A DNA stretch of 64,000 nt from Wyeomyia smithii. Lineage: Eukaryota; Arthropoda; Insecta; Diptera; Culicidae. Each line of letters opens with the position of its first letter. The stretch's first letter is position 1. Location: contig NC_073695.1 of the NCBI RefSeq assembly GCF_029784165.1, forward strand, positions 143,178,462 through 143,242,461. The letters run 5' to 3'. The notes below the pieces were generated by a model. The model had not been told where the DNA came from and made no database searches. It saw only the letters and a list, made by a program, of their open reading frames with translations. Made by a program: the position numbers and the translations under genes. Shown here one piece after another: positions 44,368 to 55,604 of the stretch.

Positions 44368-44405
44368 TGTACACGTGGTACTCCAGCGTGAAAAGCTCAC
44401 AAACA

Positions 44406-44462
44406 GCAAAATATACAACTATTTTAAGAAACTAAGGCAAAATACTTCAAAATCTTTTTTTT
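44406..44462 (+). repeat. 57-bp direct repeat of 44170-44226
   Basis: Identical copies starting GCAAAATATACAACTATTTT and ending in a T-run, 236 bases apart. The first lies inside the inverted-repeat element at 42728-44367, the second outside its right end. Confidence 0.85.
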
Positions 44463-45000
44463 GCTTGAAGCTTGACACTACAACACACAGTTTATTTGGG
44501 CGAACTTTCGTGATTTCGGTCTCGTTTGTAAACCATGCCAGATCCCTACTAATTTGCATTATATTTAATGCCTCAGCTTTCGACCGAAGGAAATTCAACT
44601 GGGTATAGTTTTGCCCGATGAAACAGGTCTTGTGAGGCAACTTTTCCGTCTCCAGAATCGCACTAATCGATTACTTCTTCGTCCATTTCGGACGAGAGAG
44701 TAAAAGATGTAGGTCTAAATATACCACCGACACCGTAGAAAAAACCAAAAAAAAACTACCTTTATCAGCCGCTCTGCTCTGCGAGGATATATCTTTTGCT
44801 GCTTATCTGCAGCCTATCGTCCCAGCAGCTGCTGCTCCGTGCTGCAAACGGTGATGCCGACACCCTGTGGTGCGGGGAATTTGCTTCTCCTGCCTTCCTG
44901 CTGGTGATTTTGTTCACAGCACAGAATCAAACCGAAAAACAACACGCGTCGTACACAACACGTGTAGCGTATAGACAATAGATCGAACGGACTCAACTAT
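44419..45000 (-). pseudogene. 5' fragment of an I-clade LINE (5' region and start of ORF1)
   Basis: The minus-strand frame 44419-44640 reads LNIMQISRDLAWFTNETEIT and then KVRPNKLCVVVSSFKQ, a clear match to the ORF1 of the LINE at 1743 (NIIQIGKDLAKQFSAVTEIT, KVRPNKLRVVVSSLKQ). It breaks at about 44463, where a 57-bp copy of local sequence begins. Upstream (44640-45000) is sequence likely to be the 5' untranslated region, with ATGGACGAAG near 44690. Short and dead. Confidence 0.7.
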
Positions 45001-45113
45001 TGCGCGTCTGTGTGCTTTACTAAAGTCGGACAGCTTATCAGTGGAACAGGCAATAACGATCCTGTCTCCCCTGAGGTTTGCGTGTTATTCGGGTCCCTGC
45101 GATATTTTTTAAA

Positions 45114-45185
45114 ATGAGTGTTTTTGATCTTCATCATTTTTTTTTATGAAGATCAAAAACACTCATCACGATCTTGAGGATCGTG
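45114..45185. repeat. Perfect 21-bp hairpin followed by a second small hairpin
   Basis: 45114-45134 and 45146-45166 are exact reverse complements with an 11-base C/A/T loop. 45167-45185 (CACGATCTTGAGGATCGTG) forms a second hairpin with a 7-bp stem. No coding frame covers it. It may be the end of a decayed transposon or a structured RNA. Confidence 0.8.
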
Positions 45186-45730
45186 AGCATCGCTGATTTT
45201 ACATAACATGTAATCGAGAATGTTTCGGCTGAGAGGTCTGTCACAAATGTGTTCGTTCAGACGAAGCCGTAGGATTGCAATATATGTTTGTACTTTAACA
45301 CTGGTACATTTATATCATCCAATATGAAACACGGACGGTTACTACTTCTGTATAACTTTCCAACTGATCATAAAGCAAGTAATACGATGGTGGAGTATGT
45401 TTCAACATACTCTTGAAGACTCTCTTAAAGCTCATTTTGTACTTGTAATCAGTGCTTTGGGAAATCCTTTTCTAAAAAAAAGCCTGAACGTTTTCACGTT
45501 CAGTTACATACTCTCCTTTTTGTGCGATCCTTCGCTCATTTTCAACTTGTACCTGCAGCATGTTCAATTTTCACGAACAGTTCAAAGCAGAGCGAATATG
45601 AAACGAGCTGCGTGCAACGTTGCTTTCCGCAAAAGGACCACCGCTTCAGCTTCCAAGTCCGTCGTACAATTTTCTGTCGGCAACCACGTACCATTTTTCG
45701 TTTGCGTTCATGATCGACCGAAAAAGCAGT

Positions 45731-45920
45731 AGGGATGGGCGATACTAGCATCGATACCAGCAGTATCGATACCAGAGTCGCGCTATCGATTATTTTAGCA
45801 TCGATACTCACCGCGAAAGATGAGTACTGGTATCGATACTTTCTGAACGATGTTTTTTGAAAAAAAAAATGCAGGTCTTATACCGATACTATCGCAGCAT
45901 CGAATATCGATACTCCTGAA
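45731..45920. repeat. Cluster of ATCGAT palindromes
   Basis: The region contains repeated CATCGATAC, GTATCGATACC, CTATCGATT and ATATCGATACT words. It begins AGTAGGGATGGGCGATACTA, which resembles hAT transposon ends (CAGGGATGGGC type). TATCGATA-like words are also the DRE/BEAF-type sites of flies. Either reading is inference. Confidence 0.55.
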
Positions 45921-46033
45921 GCATTCTTACGTTTGAGGCTCGTGTGCTGATGGTATTCTGTTGCACCTACAGTGCCAACTTTTACAAACCGGGACTTCAT
46001 TGGTACTGAATTAACATACGCCTACTCCAATCA

Positions 46034-46575
46034 CAGAGAACAGACTAATAGGCGACGAACAAAAAGTCTGAAAAAAGTGTGTAAAATTGAGCATGTTATT
46101 ATAAATATAACCTTTTATATTAATTTAAAGATGTAAAACTGTGCCGAAACCGAACTACTATTAACGACTATTAACGAGCGAAAATAATTAAACCGTGATG
46201 AGACGTACCAGCCAGGAGCTTTCGGAGATGTCTAGCAGCTATGAAACGTCAGTCTTGGTGGTAACCAGATAAAAGGGACCTGCTCTTGGTTTATTTCAAC
46301 CTTTTATAGTGGTATGCCTGTTACCACCGTTACGCATTTTGACATATGATACACTGAACGAGAAGTGTTGGATGCAACACATGTATGCCACGAAATATCC
46401 TCCGAATTAAAACCCTTCGTTATGCTAAATGGTAAAGTAAAGTGTGATGTCGCTACCGTCGCTAAACAACCTGCGTATTCATCATAGTATGTACTTTCCA
46501 CTCCTTGTGGTACTACCGTTGAAATCAAGATGTTATGCCCTTCGCTCCACGGCGACGGTAGCGCCATCACATCTT
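46034..46575. repeat. Left part of a long imperfect palindrome; right part at 55605-55715
   Basis: Two inner arms (about 46440-46463 and 46551-46575; GATGTCGCTACCGTCG against CGACGGTAGCGCCATC) flank a short loop. The repeat continues outward: left CCGAATTAAAACCCTTCGTT (about 46398) pairs with the complement of 55618-55640, and left CACAGAGAACAGACTAA (46034) pairs with the complement of about 55695-55715. The left side has about 290 extra bases. The truncated I element (46580-55589) lies inside the right arm. Confidence 0.65.
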
Positions 46576-46616
46576 ACTTTTGGTTTCCACCAAACCTTGG
46601 TTTTGGGGGTTGGATG

Positions 46617-46774
46617 TGTAGTGAACTCGTCTAAATCTCACTAGAGAGTGAGAGATCAAATGAGAATGAGATCCAGATTAGAACATCTGAGCATGTAAAG
46701 GTATAAAGGAGTAAAGGAGAAATATACGACAGATCATGTTGTACAACCAAGCTATCAAGACGTGTTCTATTTTA
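46617..46774 (+). repeat. 5' LTR of the young Gypsy element
   Basis: 158 bp, TGT at the start and TTA at the end, followed directly by TTGGCGACGAGG. The TG...TA ends are not the usual TG...CA. Confidence 0.92.
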
Positions 46775-48003
46775 TTGGCGACGAGGATTAATTTTTGCTC
46801 CATTTTAAGTTTCAATTTCGATGATTTAGGAAACCTAGATCTATTTGCTAAAACTATTACCTAAGAAAATAAGAATTAAGAAACCTGAAAGTTAAGTGAA
46901 ATAAGTGATTTGGCGAAGATTTGCTATTAGTTTTTGAAAAGTTGCATGGAAATTCGGCGTAAGTGATTTTTTCGTTTGGTTCATGAGAACAAAAGGTTTT
47001 AGTGTGTTGAAAGGACTTTGTCCATTTCCCTTTTAAAGCATTCCTTTATGATCTAAGGCCAAGTTATTTGAGCTTTTGTGCTGCAATTCGTGTGGTACGA
47101 TTTCGCCAGAATAAAGGAATTGTGTTTTGTGGCTTTTGCGGCAGTGAAACATTGGAAAAGCCCGCCATTTTGTTCTTTTGTAGAGAATATAGTTTTACCA
47201 CGAGGTTCACCGCCATAAAGGGAAATCGACACCAATTTGTGCTGATATAAAGCATTGGCTGAATCTTTTGTGATAAGAGGTTCGATTTTTTCTCCCTTTT
47301 ATTTTATCACACAGCACCTTTTTGGAGAGACAGACTCTGCTCACCGATTTTCATCACCTTTGTTGCATTGAACCGGTTGGCCCGATTCAACTCACTCCTC
47401 ACGTAGTTCCATTTTCCATTTTATTCCGCTGTGAGACGTCAGTGTGAAGAACGACAGTGAGCAAACGATTCACGAAATCAGAGGAGGAAAAGTGCAACAT
47501 AGTTACATCTGCATCAGTGAAATTCATTACATTTTGCGGAAAGAGATATCGCAAGATAGAAAATTTTTTTCCGGTGGAAGCTTTGGATTACTGCTGGACT
47601 GTTGCTGTTTGCTGTTGAGTGCTGGATTTGCTGCTGTTTGCTGAAAGAATAAAAACTACGGCGAGTTGGATTGTTGAGTTGCTGCTGTTGCTGGTTGGTG
47701 TTCTGCTGGTTGGTGTATAGCTGGTTGTTTGGATTTTTTTTGTGCTGCCTTTTTTGGATTGGATTTTGGTTTTGCTTGGTGTAGCCTACTTTACCGAGTG
47801 GAGGATTTTCGTACTTTTGTTTGGTTTTTACTCCAAACCGTAACAGGTATGTGATATTATTTTTTTACCTGGTGTATTTTAAATCATATCAAAATATTTT
47901 GTACGCATTTTTTATTGTGAAAAAAGTATTTTTCTCAATTGTGATTACACATATTTTCTTTTAATATATTTTTGTGAATTTATTTCCCTGTTCTATTAAA
48001 AGG
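46775..48003 (+). other. Young Gypsy leader
   Basis: Primer-binding site at the left, then about 1.2 kb without a domain-bearing frame. A GCTGCTGTTGCTGGTTGG-type low-complexity stretch lies at about 47590-47740. The gag ATG follows at 48004. Confidence 0.75.
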
Positions 48004-48784
48004 ATGTCTACTGCTGCCACTGAACCATATTTTCCTGGGTCTTTCCCTTTTGTTGAATACCTTGAACAACTAGAATGGGTTTTTAAGGCGAATGAGTACG
48101 CTGAGAATAAGTATATGACAAAATTTTTAGCTGTTTGCGGTCTACTCTGATCTGAAAAAACTTTTTCCTGGTGAAGATTTTGAAAAATTGAATAATAAGC
48201 AAATCACAGATGCGCTCAAAAATCATTACGATAAGACTGATTCTGATGTCATTCATAGTTTTCGGTTTTGGACAAGGAAGCAAAGTAAGAATGAAACTTC
48301 CGAGGATTTTGTTTTGAATGTTAAAGTTTTAGCTGAACTATGTAATTTTGGTACGCTAAAGGAAAGAGCGATTAGGGATGTTTTGGTGATTGGGGTCTAC
48401 GATCAAAATCTTCAAAAGCGTTTGTTCGACGAGGAAGATTTGACGGCTGCTAAAGCAGAGCGGATCATTTTAAGCCAAGAGTTGGCTGCTAATAGAACGC
48501 GATTGGTAAAGAATGATGAAAACAGATCTGGAGTTATCGCTAGATTAGGTCATAGAAATGATCGTTTCGATTCCAAGTGTAGACGTGATCGGTCCGTTTC
48601 TAAAAATAAGAGATATAGGAACGAAAGTCGGAATAGAGATGGTAATAGGTCATTTCCATCAAGAGACAGATACGATAAGAAAAGATCGAACTTCGGTAAA
48701 CCTACTTTTGAGTGTACATTTTGTGGCAAGAAAGGTCACACCAAAAAAATATTGTTACAAGCTAAAAGGAAAAAGTCCTCATAA
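48004..48784 (+). pseudogene. Young Gypsy gag, two shifts
   Basis: Begins MSTAATEPYFPGSFPFVEYL, shifts near 48137, then LKKLFPGEDFEKLNNKQITD, FRFWTRKQSKNETSEDFVLN and VLVIGVYDQNLQKRLFDEED, the capsid-like part. A basic Arg/Asp/Ser stretch precedes one knuckle, CTFCGKKGHTKK, at about 48716-48752. The knuckle is interrupted at an A7 run (48746 region), after which the normal frame continues as YCYKLKGKS in the pol frame. The older relative reads through this point without a shift, so this is probably a deletion or a consensus error and not programmed frameshifting. Confidence 0.82.
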
Positions 48785-51255
48785 GAACTATCGTAGTGTA
48801 AAGTTTGTTGACTCGCCAAAACCATCCACGTCCAGTACTTCTTACCTATTCAAACGTTTCAACGAAGAAATCAAAAACAAGTCACACGCTGACTCAGAAA
48901 GTGAAGAAGATGAAAGCATGAAATGCATGTTAATTTCGTCTATAAACAAAATAAATGAACCGTGTTATGTAGAAGCTACAATAGAGAAGAAAAGATTGAC
49001 CATGGAAGTCGATTGTGGGTCGGCAGAAACAGATATTTCAGAAGATTTGTTTTTAAGGAATTTTGAAAATGTAACCGTTGAAGGGTGTAATAAAAAACTT
49101 GTAGTGATAGACGGGAAAAAGCTTAAGGTTCTTGGCAAAGCAAAAGTAGATGTTCGTCTAGGAAGCAGCACGAAACACCTCTACATGATCATCCTGCGTT
49201 GTGAAAACGATTTCATACCATTGATGGGCAGAACTTGGCTCGATGTGTTCTATTATGGCTGGAGGAACACTTTTAGTAGACCGATTATTCAACAAAAGCA
49301 AGTCAATACGCTTAAGGATGATAATGTAATTGAGGTGATTAAAAGTAAGTTTTATTCAGTTTTTGACAAGGATTTTTCAAATCCGATTGTTGGGTATAAA
49401 GGAGATTTAGTTTTAAAGGATAGTAATCCGATTTTCAAGAAAGCGTATAGTGTCCCGTTGCGTTTAAGGCCTAAAGTTTTGGAGTGTTTGAATTCATTAG
49501 AAAACGACGGAGTGATCACACCGGTGGAAACCAGCGAATGGGCGTCACCGGTAGTGATTGTGATTAAAAAGAATCAAGAAATAAGACTTGTTATTGACTG
49601 TAAAGTCTCAAACAATAAAGTGATAATACCAAACACTTACCCGTTACCTTTAGCCCAAGATCTTTTTGCCGAACTTTCCGGTTCTAAAATATTTTGTGCA
49701 CTTGATCTCGCAGGAGCTTATACGCAATTGCTTCTCACGGAGAAATCACGGAATTTTATGGTGATTAACACTTTGAAAGGTCTTTATGTTTATAATAGAC
49801 TCCCTCAGGGAGCATCCTCTAGTGCGAGTATTTTTCAAAAAATTATGGACCAGATTCTTCATGGTATAGATGGCGTTTTTTGCTATCTTGATGATGTACT
49901 GATTTCCGGGAAGGATTTTGAGGACTGCAAGCGAAAACTTTTTTTAGTCTTAGATAAACTTGCTAAGGCTAATATTAAAGTTAATTTTTCAAAATGCAAG
50001 TTTTTTGTTAGCGAATTGCCATATTTAGGCCACGTCCTCACGGACAAGGGTTTAAGTCCCTGTCCTGATAAAGTTCAAACGGTCCGAGAAGCTAAACCTC
50101 CTCGGAGCGTTACGGAACTTAAGGCCTTTTTGAGATTAGTTACATACTACTCCGAGTTTATCCCGAATTTGTCTTCTCGTTTGAGCTGTCTTTATTCACT
50201 TTTAAAAAATGATGTCAAATTTGTTTGGAGCACGGATTGTCAGAAAACTTTTGAAGATTGCAAAAAATTCCTTTTAAAACCTAGCATGTTAGAATATTTT
50301 GATCCTGTTAAACCGATTGTAGTTACTTCAGACGCTAGTAGTTACGGCCTGGGTGGAGTTATTTCTCATATGGTAAATGGCGAAGAAAAGCCCATCAGTT
50401 CTATCTCTTTTTCCCTCAATGCTGCTCAGCAGAAGTATCCCATATTACATTTAGAGGCTTTGGCGGTGGTGAGCACAGTGAAGAAATTTCATAAATTTCT
50501 TTATGGAATGAAATTCACTATTTACACCGACCATAAGCCTCTCATTGGGATCTTTGGAAAAGAAGGTAAAATGAGTATTTCCGTTGCACGACTTCAAAGA
50601 TATGTTATGGACATGGCCATTTATGACTACGATATAATTTACAGGCCTTCTTCGAAGCTAGGAAACGCTGATTTCTGCTCCCGTTTCCCACTTGAACAAC
50701 AGGTTCCAACAAAATTAGCCAGGGAATACGTAAAGAATCTTAATTTTACAGAAGAATTTCCTATTAACTATAAGGAAATTGCCAAAGAAACTGAAAAGGA
50801 TGAACTTTTACAAACGATAATGAAATTTCTACGTAAAGGTTGGCCTGAACGTCTAGAACGCCAGTTCAAAGAGGTTTATTCCCATCATTTAGATCTGGAA
50901 GTGGTTGAAGGATGCATTTTGTTCAATGACCGCGTTATAATTCCCGAAAGCATGAGAAGAAGAATATTGAAGATGCTACATGTAAACCATGCAGGAATGA
51001 CAAAAACTAAGCAGCTTGCAAGAAGAACTGTATATTGGTTCGGAATGAACAGCGACATATCCGAGTATGTTACAAGTTGCCGGATTTGTAAGGAAATAAA
51101 CGCTGTTCCATCCAGGGCGAAATACTCCAAATGGATCCCTACAAACAAACCGTTCGGTAGACTACATGCCGACTTTTTCTTTCTGCAAGGAAAAATGTAT
51201 TTGCTGATAGTAGACAGTCACACAAAGTGGTTAGAGGTAGAGCAGATGAAAGGAA
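48753..51255 (+). pseudogene. Young Gypsy pol, first part (protease, RT, RNase H, start of integrase)
   Basis: Open from 48558 (biologically from about 48753) to 51323. LTMEVDCGSAETDISEDLF is the protease active-site region (Asp-Cys-Gly instead of DTG). The RT has TPVETSEWASPVVIVIKK, IRLVIDCKVSNNKVIIPNTY, CALDLAGAYTQLLL, YNRLPQGASSSASIFQKIM and YLDD at 49883-49894. The connection and RNase H region has VTSDASSYGLGGVISHM and FTIYTDHKPLIGIFGK. The integrase zinc-binding motif (HVNHAGMTKTKQLARRTVYW and CRICKE) and the first catalytic Asp (LHADFFFLQ) follow. A one-base shift near 51255 ends the useful frame. The RT is apparently complete. Confidence 0.9.
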
Positions 51256-52090
51256 AACGGAGGCTTGGGACGTCATCAAGGTTTTCGTCAAACTTTTTGC
51301 TCGTTTCGGGTTTCCGGAGGTGATCGTGACAGATGGAGGATCACCTTTTAGTGCCAGAAAATTCATAACATTTCTTGAGGGGCACGACATACAAGTTTTG
51401 AAAAGCCCGTTTTATCATCCAGAAAGTAACGGACAAGCAGAGAGGATGGTCCGGTTAATAAAGAATGTTTTGAAGAAATTTTTGTTGGATCCTGAGATTA
51501 GGGGACTTGAAAGGGATTTACAGCTTCCGTATTTTCTTTTCAATTACAGAAATACTTGTGTGGATGCGGAAGGAAACTTTCCGTCAGAAAAACTATTCTC
51601 CTTTAAACCTAGAACATTACTAGATTTGATTATTCCAAAAATTACTCCTAAGAAACAACTAACAAAAGAGCATGAGAGCGACAGTAATACTACTTACAAA
51701 AAGGAAAACAAAACTGACGTTTACACTCAACTGAAAAATGGGGATGAAGTATATTATAAGAATTTTAACCAAACTGACATAAGAAAATGGTTACCTGCTA
51801 CGTTTTTAAGACATCTTTCTGATACTGTTTTACAGATTTCCCTCGGTGGCCGGATCATATCCGCCCATAGGCGCCAAATCAAACCACCAACAACTTATCG
51901 CCAGAAAACACGAAAACGTGTTGTTTTCCAAGAAGAGAATTTTGTTGATCCAAACCACAATATAAACCCAGCACCACCACATGATAATGTTTCCAGTACT
52001 AAATCCAACAAAAGGAAGCGAGATGAAGAGCAGTTTCACGAAAAGGAACCGGAGTCGGATCCAGAATATTATGGTTTCGCAGCGGAATAG
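51256..52090 (+). pseudogene. Young Gypsy integrase, core and C-terminus
   Basis: After the shift the frame carries AWDVIKVFVKLFARFGFPEV, VTDGGSPFSARKF (second catalytic Asp) and HPESNGQAERMV (catalytic Glu), a FNYRNTCVDAEGNFPSEKLF stretch, and a basic C-terminal region with HRRQIKPPTTYRQKTRKRVV. Stop at 52088-52090. It would be in one polyprotein with the upstream part if the single shift were absent. Confidence 0.88.
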
Positions 52091-52373
52091 TGCATCTACA
52101 GGGGCGAGCCCGATTCGAAGGAAGCATCGGAATCGATAAGAAAATCAAGAAGAATGCATAAGAAACGAAGAATACAAGATTTTCATTATTATTAATATGT
52201 TTCAATTGTTAATTTGCGATTTCAGTTTAGTATTCAATTTTGTATTAAACGTTTATATTACAGAACACCCTGTTTTCGAAGCATGAACTTAGATATAGTC
52301 AAAATTATAGTTGAATTTTTGAACATATTGTAATTAAAACTATTTCATAGTTTTATCTTAAGGGAAGATTAGC

Positions 52374-52531
52374 TGTAGTGAACTCGTCTAAATCTCACTA
52401 GAGAGTGAGAGATCAAATGAGAATGAGATCCAGATTAGAACATCTGAGCATGTAACGGTATAAAGGAGTAAAGGAGAAATATACGACAGATCATTTTGTA
52501 CAACCAAGCTATCAAGACGTGTTCTATTTTA
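52374..52531 (+). repeat. 3' LTR of the young Gypsy element
   Basis: 158 bp, matching 46617-46774 except for GTAACGG against GTAAAGG and ATTTTGT against ATGTTGT. It follows a purine-rich tract and precedes the GGATG target duplication. Confidence 0.92.
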
Positions 52532-52906
52532 GGATGTAGGACGAGATTTCATTCGCATGATGTCTCGGATTATGTCCAACCACTACGGGTTAGATGCACA
52601 TCTCCTGCGTATTGGGCTGGCGAGCAGTAATCATTGCGTTTGTGGATCGGGGTATCAAGACATTGAACACGTGGTTTGGGTGTGTGCTGAATTCCGCGGC
52701 GCCAGATCCTACTTTTGGATACCCTCAGGGCCCGAGGAATACAGCCCTATGTGCCAGTTCGTGATATCCTCGCTCAGCGAAACTTGCCATACATGCTACT
52801 TGTTTACAGCTATTTGAAGAGCATCAAGGTGCCCATTTAACAGCGAAACGAATCTCGGATAAAAAAAAACCATGTTAGTTTTAGTAATAGATTTAGTTCC
52901 AGCTCG
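52532..52906 (+). pseudogene. I-clade LINE ORF2 end, middle piece of the truncated copy
   Basis: In frame after GGATG: VGRDFIRMMSRIMSNHYGLD, LLRIGLASSNHCVCGSGYQD, then IEHVVWVCAEF, matching the ORF2 C-terminus at about 8846-9010 (VGRDFIRVMSRLMSNHYTLN). A shift follows near 52730 and the stop lies near 52815. The 3' untranslated part runs to 52906, where the second insertion begins. Confidence 0.85.
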
Positions 52907-55435
52907 TTTGAATGAAGGCCGCTGTTGTTTCGGTGTGAATTCCGAGTGTTTGATTTGAATCGCGATGAAGTGTTCCGAGGATTGTCGAGTACGGTTGGGG
53001 ATAGTGCAATAATGTCGACGTATTTTATTTAGCCTTCCCATCGCGTAATCGTTATATTTTAGGTGCAAAGGGTGGAGTAAAAGGTAATACGAAATGTGGC
53101 GGTTTCGTATTATCGGTGAGAGTGACGTCAATGTTGAAATCCGTGAAAGATTCGTGCAATTTTGTGGGTAATTTGTGAGAGCTGCATTTCTTTTTCGGTG
53201 GCGGAGCACGTTTCCCGCTAGCCCTTGCCTTGTCATAAGTGTGTGTGTGAGTAAGTGCAAGGTGAACAAGGAAAAGCGAGAGAAGTGCGAGTGCAAGATG
53301 ACCGTTGCTCTTGCGTGCGGCACTTTCTCGCACTAGCATGATAGTTCAGAGAGGACGCGGGAATTAAAGGATAAGTATTAGTGTTGGTCAACCCGGTGGC
53401 ATCACTGACGTTTACGTACAACATAAGTGAAACCAGCATTAGCTGGATCACTGGATCAATTTTACATGCAATTTGACAGCTGATTCATCGAAACAAGAAA
53501 AAAAGCATTGTTCATACGTGCACACAGTGTCGGTGTTCAGCGGCAGTGTACTTACGTGTTGTTTTCGGATAATATGTTTATTACACATAACGTCGAGAGG
53601 TTTACTTGATAAACCAAAAAATAAATGCGTTGCATTGTTATAGAATGTACACAACGTTTGCTCTTGCCGATTGCGAATGGCGGTGTTTCTTGCAGGTAGC
53701 TGGCAAACGTGCGATGACTTAAAGAATACCATCTCAATGTATGTGTAAAAGAGAAAGCGTATCAATGCCTGTGTGTTTCAAATTAACAAAGCTAAGCCAA
53801 GCTATTTTTTAATATTTAAATTGATTCAAGCCGCATAACTCTCTACAATATATATTATGCTTTGCTCGTCACGCTTACACTGCTGTGTGAACAAACCTTC
53901 AAGAACATAAATGAGACTAGCGCCACTGTCTTTCACGGCAGCTTCAGGAAACAAGACCGATGCCACCGGGTTGGTGTTGGTGACGTTTTGCCTGTGTTTT
54001 TTGTTTGATTTGCATGGCAAAAGGGAACCAATGTTTTTTTTGTTTTTTTTTCTCTGCTTTCATTTTGAGCAGTTTTATGCCCTTGTTTTATGATTTTCTA
54101 GCTTTTGAGTAAATACTGAAACACATAGACAATTTTTAATTTAATCAAGTAGAAATCTTGTCGGTTAGCATGGCAAATAAATTTTGATTGCGATTATTTT
54201 GGCATTTTGTTGAATCTAATTAGTACTCGGTCTTGTTAGATATGCATATTTGCATTTTTTAAAATTTTCTAGCTATGAATGCATGAAACTTTGCCAGTTT
54301 TTCATACTCAGTAGGTATCTTCGCTTCATTATTCAAGAAGTAAGTGGTAATCAACGCGAAATACCGTGTCTCCGCGTATGCGTCGGTAAGAGGGAATAGA
54401 GCGGTCGCGCATAACTTTCCGGAGTAAACGTGTTTTCGGCCCAGGTGAGCTTTGCTCGAATATGGATTTTCGGTGTGTTGTGACTTCCGAGGTGTACCAA
54501 ACCATTTATTCGCAGACTGTCCACCCGTAGGTTTTATTCCAGCACGCAGTGATTCGGAGTAGGTTCCGTTCGTTCGATATCGTAAATAATTAATCGCGAC
54601 AAAACATCGTAATTAATCGCCACCAAATATCGCAAATTATTTGCAATTGATATCAGGATTATACGCGACTCGTCTGTCAACGCACACATCCTTTTTTTTT
54701 TTTATTTTTCGTTCGTTTCAAACGGCGATGGCCAAGCAAATAGGCCGTTTTTGAAGTTCTCTTGCTCACCGCTTGCAGTATGTGTTGAGGGCCTATATAT
54801 TTACTTTTTTCTTGTTTTTGGTTAATGCATATATGGTTGCTTCGTAACATTGTGTAGTCAGCTGAGATAAATCAATGAGAGATACGTTTCGGTAGTTGCA
54901 TAATGACTTCATAATCAGATTTTCGAATATTTGAGTCTGTCTTGATTAGGTTATAGATCCGGTATCCTTGCGTGCGCTTTATTTTTGCGGTGTTACATCA
55001 TCAACCGGAATGAGTTCGGATCGCGTTATGATTTCCGTAAAAGATATAATGAACTCGTACGCGCGATATTTGGTATTATGAACCCGGTATTAGAACTCAG
55101 CGCATCGTTTACCAAAACGAAATCTGCTGCAAACCTTACCCTTTTCTCCAACTTCCCAGTGATTTCTCGTGGAAGTGCAGAGGTGTTCTCGGCTTCCAAT
55201 AAAGCGAGTATCACGTCAACATATTCCTATACACACTCCTTCTTTGACCTGCATTCGGATGCGGCCGGCGCTGGTATTGTCTAATATAAAGATTAAGGTC
55301 ACCAGTTTTTACACATTGAGGATGAATGTTAATCCCAAGCATCATCTATTGGTTCTCTGTGTAATTACAGCTGATCTGGCAATAACGGAGTAGCAACCGC
55401 TGGCGGTCAATCATGCTCATGCTCATGCTCATGCT
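52907..55435 (+). mobile_element. Unidentified 2.5-kb retrotransposon-like insertion
   Basis: Flanked by an exact 19-bp duplication (TAGATTTAGTTCCAGCTCG at 52888-52906 and 55436-55454). The right end is a TCATGC tandem tail (about 55411-55435), as seen at the 3' ends of some LINEs and LINE-driven elements. No RT, endonuclease or gag motif was found. The longest frame with sense-like composition is 54985-55284 (99 codons); others are poorer. It could be a non-autonomous LINE derivative, an internally deleted LINE, or a retrocopied host transcript. Confidence 0.72.
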
Positions 55436-55604
55436 TAGATTTAGTTCCAGCTCGTAGTCGGCAGCGAGGATAAAAAAATTGCCTTTAGCTTATAAGATAT
55501 TTTAGACCATAAGGCATTAGATTTAATTGGCTCCGTAAAACATTAATTTGTATTGTGCCGTGTCAAATAAATGTTGTGTGAACAAAAAAAAATCACATCT
55601 TACT

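Larger units (their letters stand above)
46617..52531 (+). mobile_element. Ty3/Gypsy element, young copy, 158-bp LTRs
   Basis: LTRs 46617-46774 and 52374-52531 are both 158 bp (TGTAGTGAAC to CTATTTTA) and differ at two positions seen. The target duplication GGATG is at 46612-46616 and 52532-52536, inside the LINE ORF2. The primer-binding site TTGGCGACGAGG follows directly at 46775. The polypurine tract AAGGGAAGATTAGC precedes the 3' LTR. The coding region is nearly complete but has three shifts. Confidence 0.94.
46576..55604 (+). mobile_element. 5'-truncated I-clade LINE split by two nested insertions
   Basis: The target duplication ATCACATCTTACTTT is seen at about 46566-46580 and 55590-55604. 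The LINE itself remains in three pieces: about 46580-46616, 52532-52906 and 55455-55589, the last ending GTGTGAACAAAAAAAAA. The pieces join in order: VSTKPWFWGLDVG crosses the Gypsy, and the 3' region crosses the second insertion. It covers only the end of ORF2 and the 3' untranslated region. Confidence 0.88.

Noticed and set aside
45397..45732. 111-codon plus-strand frame
   Set aside because: No domain and no neighbouring exon signals; a second, unrelated frame overlaps it.
48740..48760. Programmed frameshift between gag and pol in the young Gypsy
   Set aside because: The A7 run would allow slippage, but it lies inside the zinc knuckle and the older relative reads through this region in one frame, so a deletion or consensus error is simpler.
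52796..53451. Minus-strand frames of 72-175 codons in the 2.5-kb insertion
   Set aside because: They overlap one another in different frames, have no recognisable motif, and one runs into LINE 3' sequence across the insertion boundary.
54985..55284. 99-codon frame near the 3' end of the unidentified insertion as a gene
   Set aside because: Composition is plausible but there is no recognisable domain and no second copy to compare; kept only as a description within the insertion.
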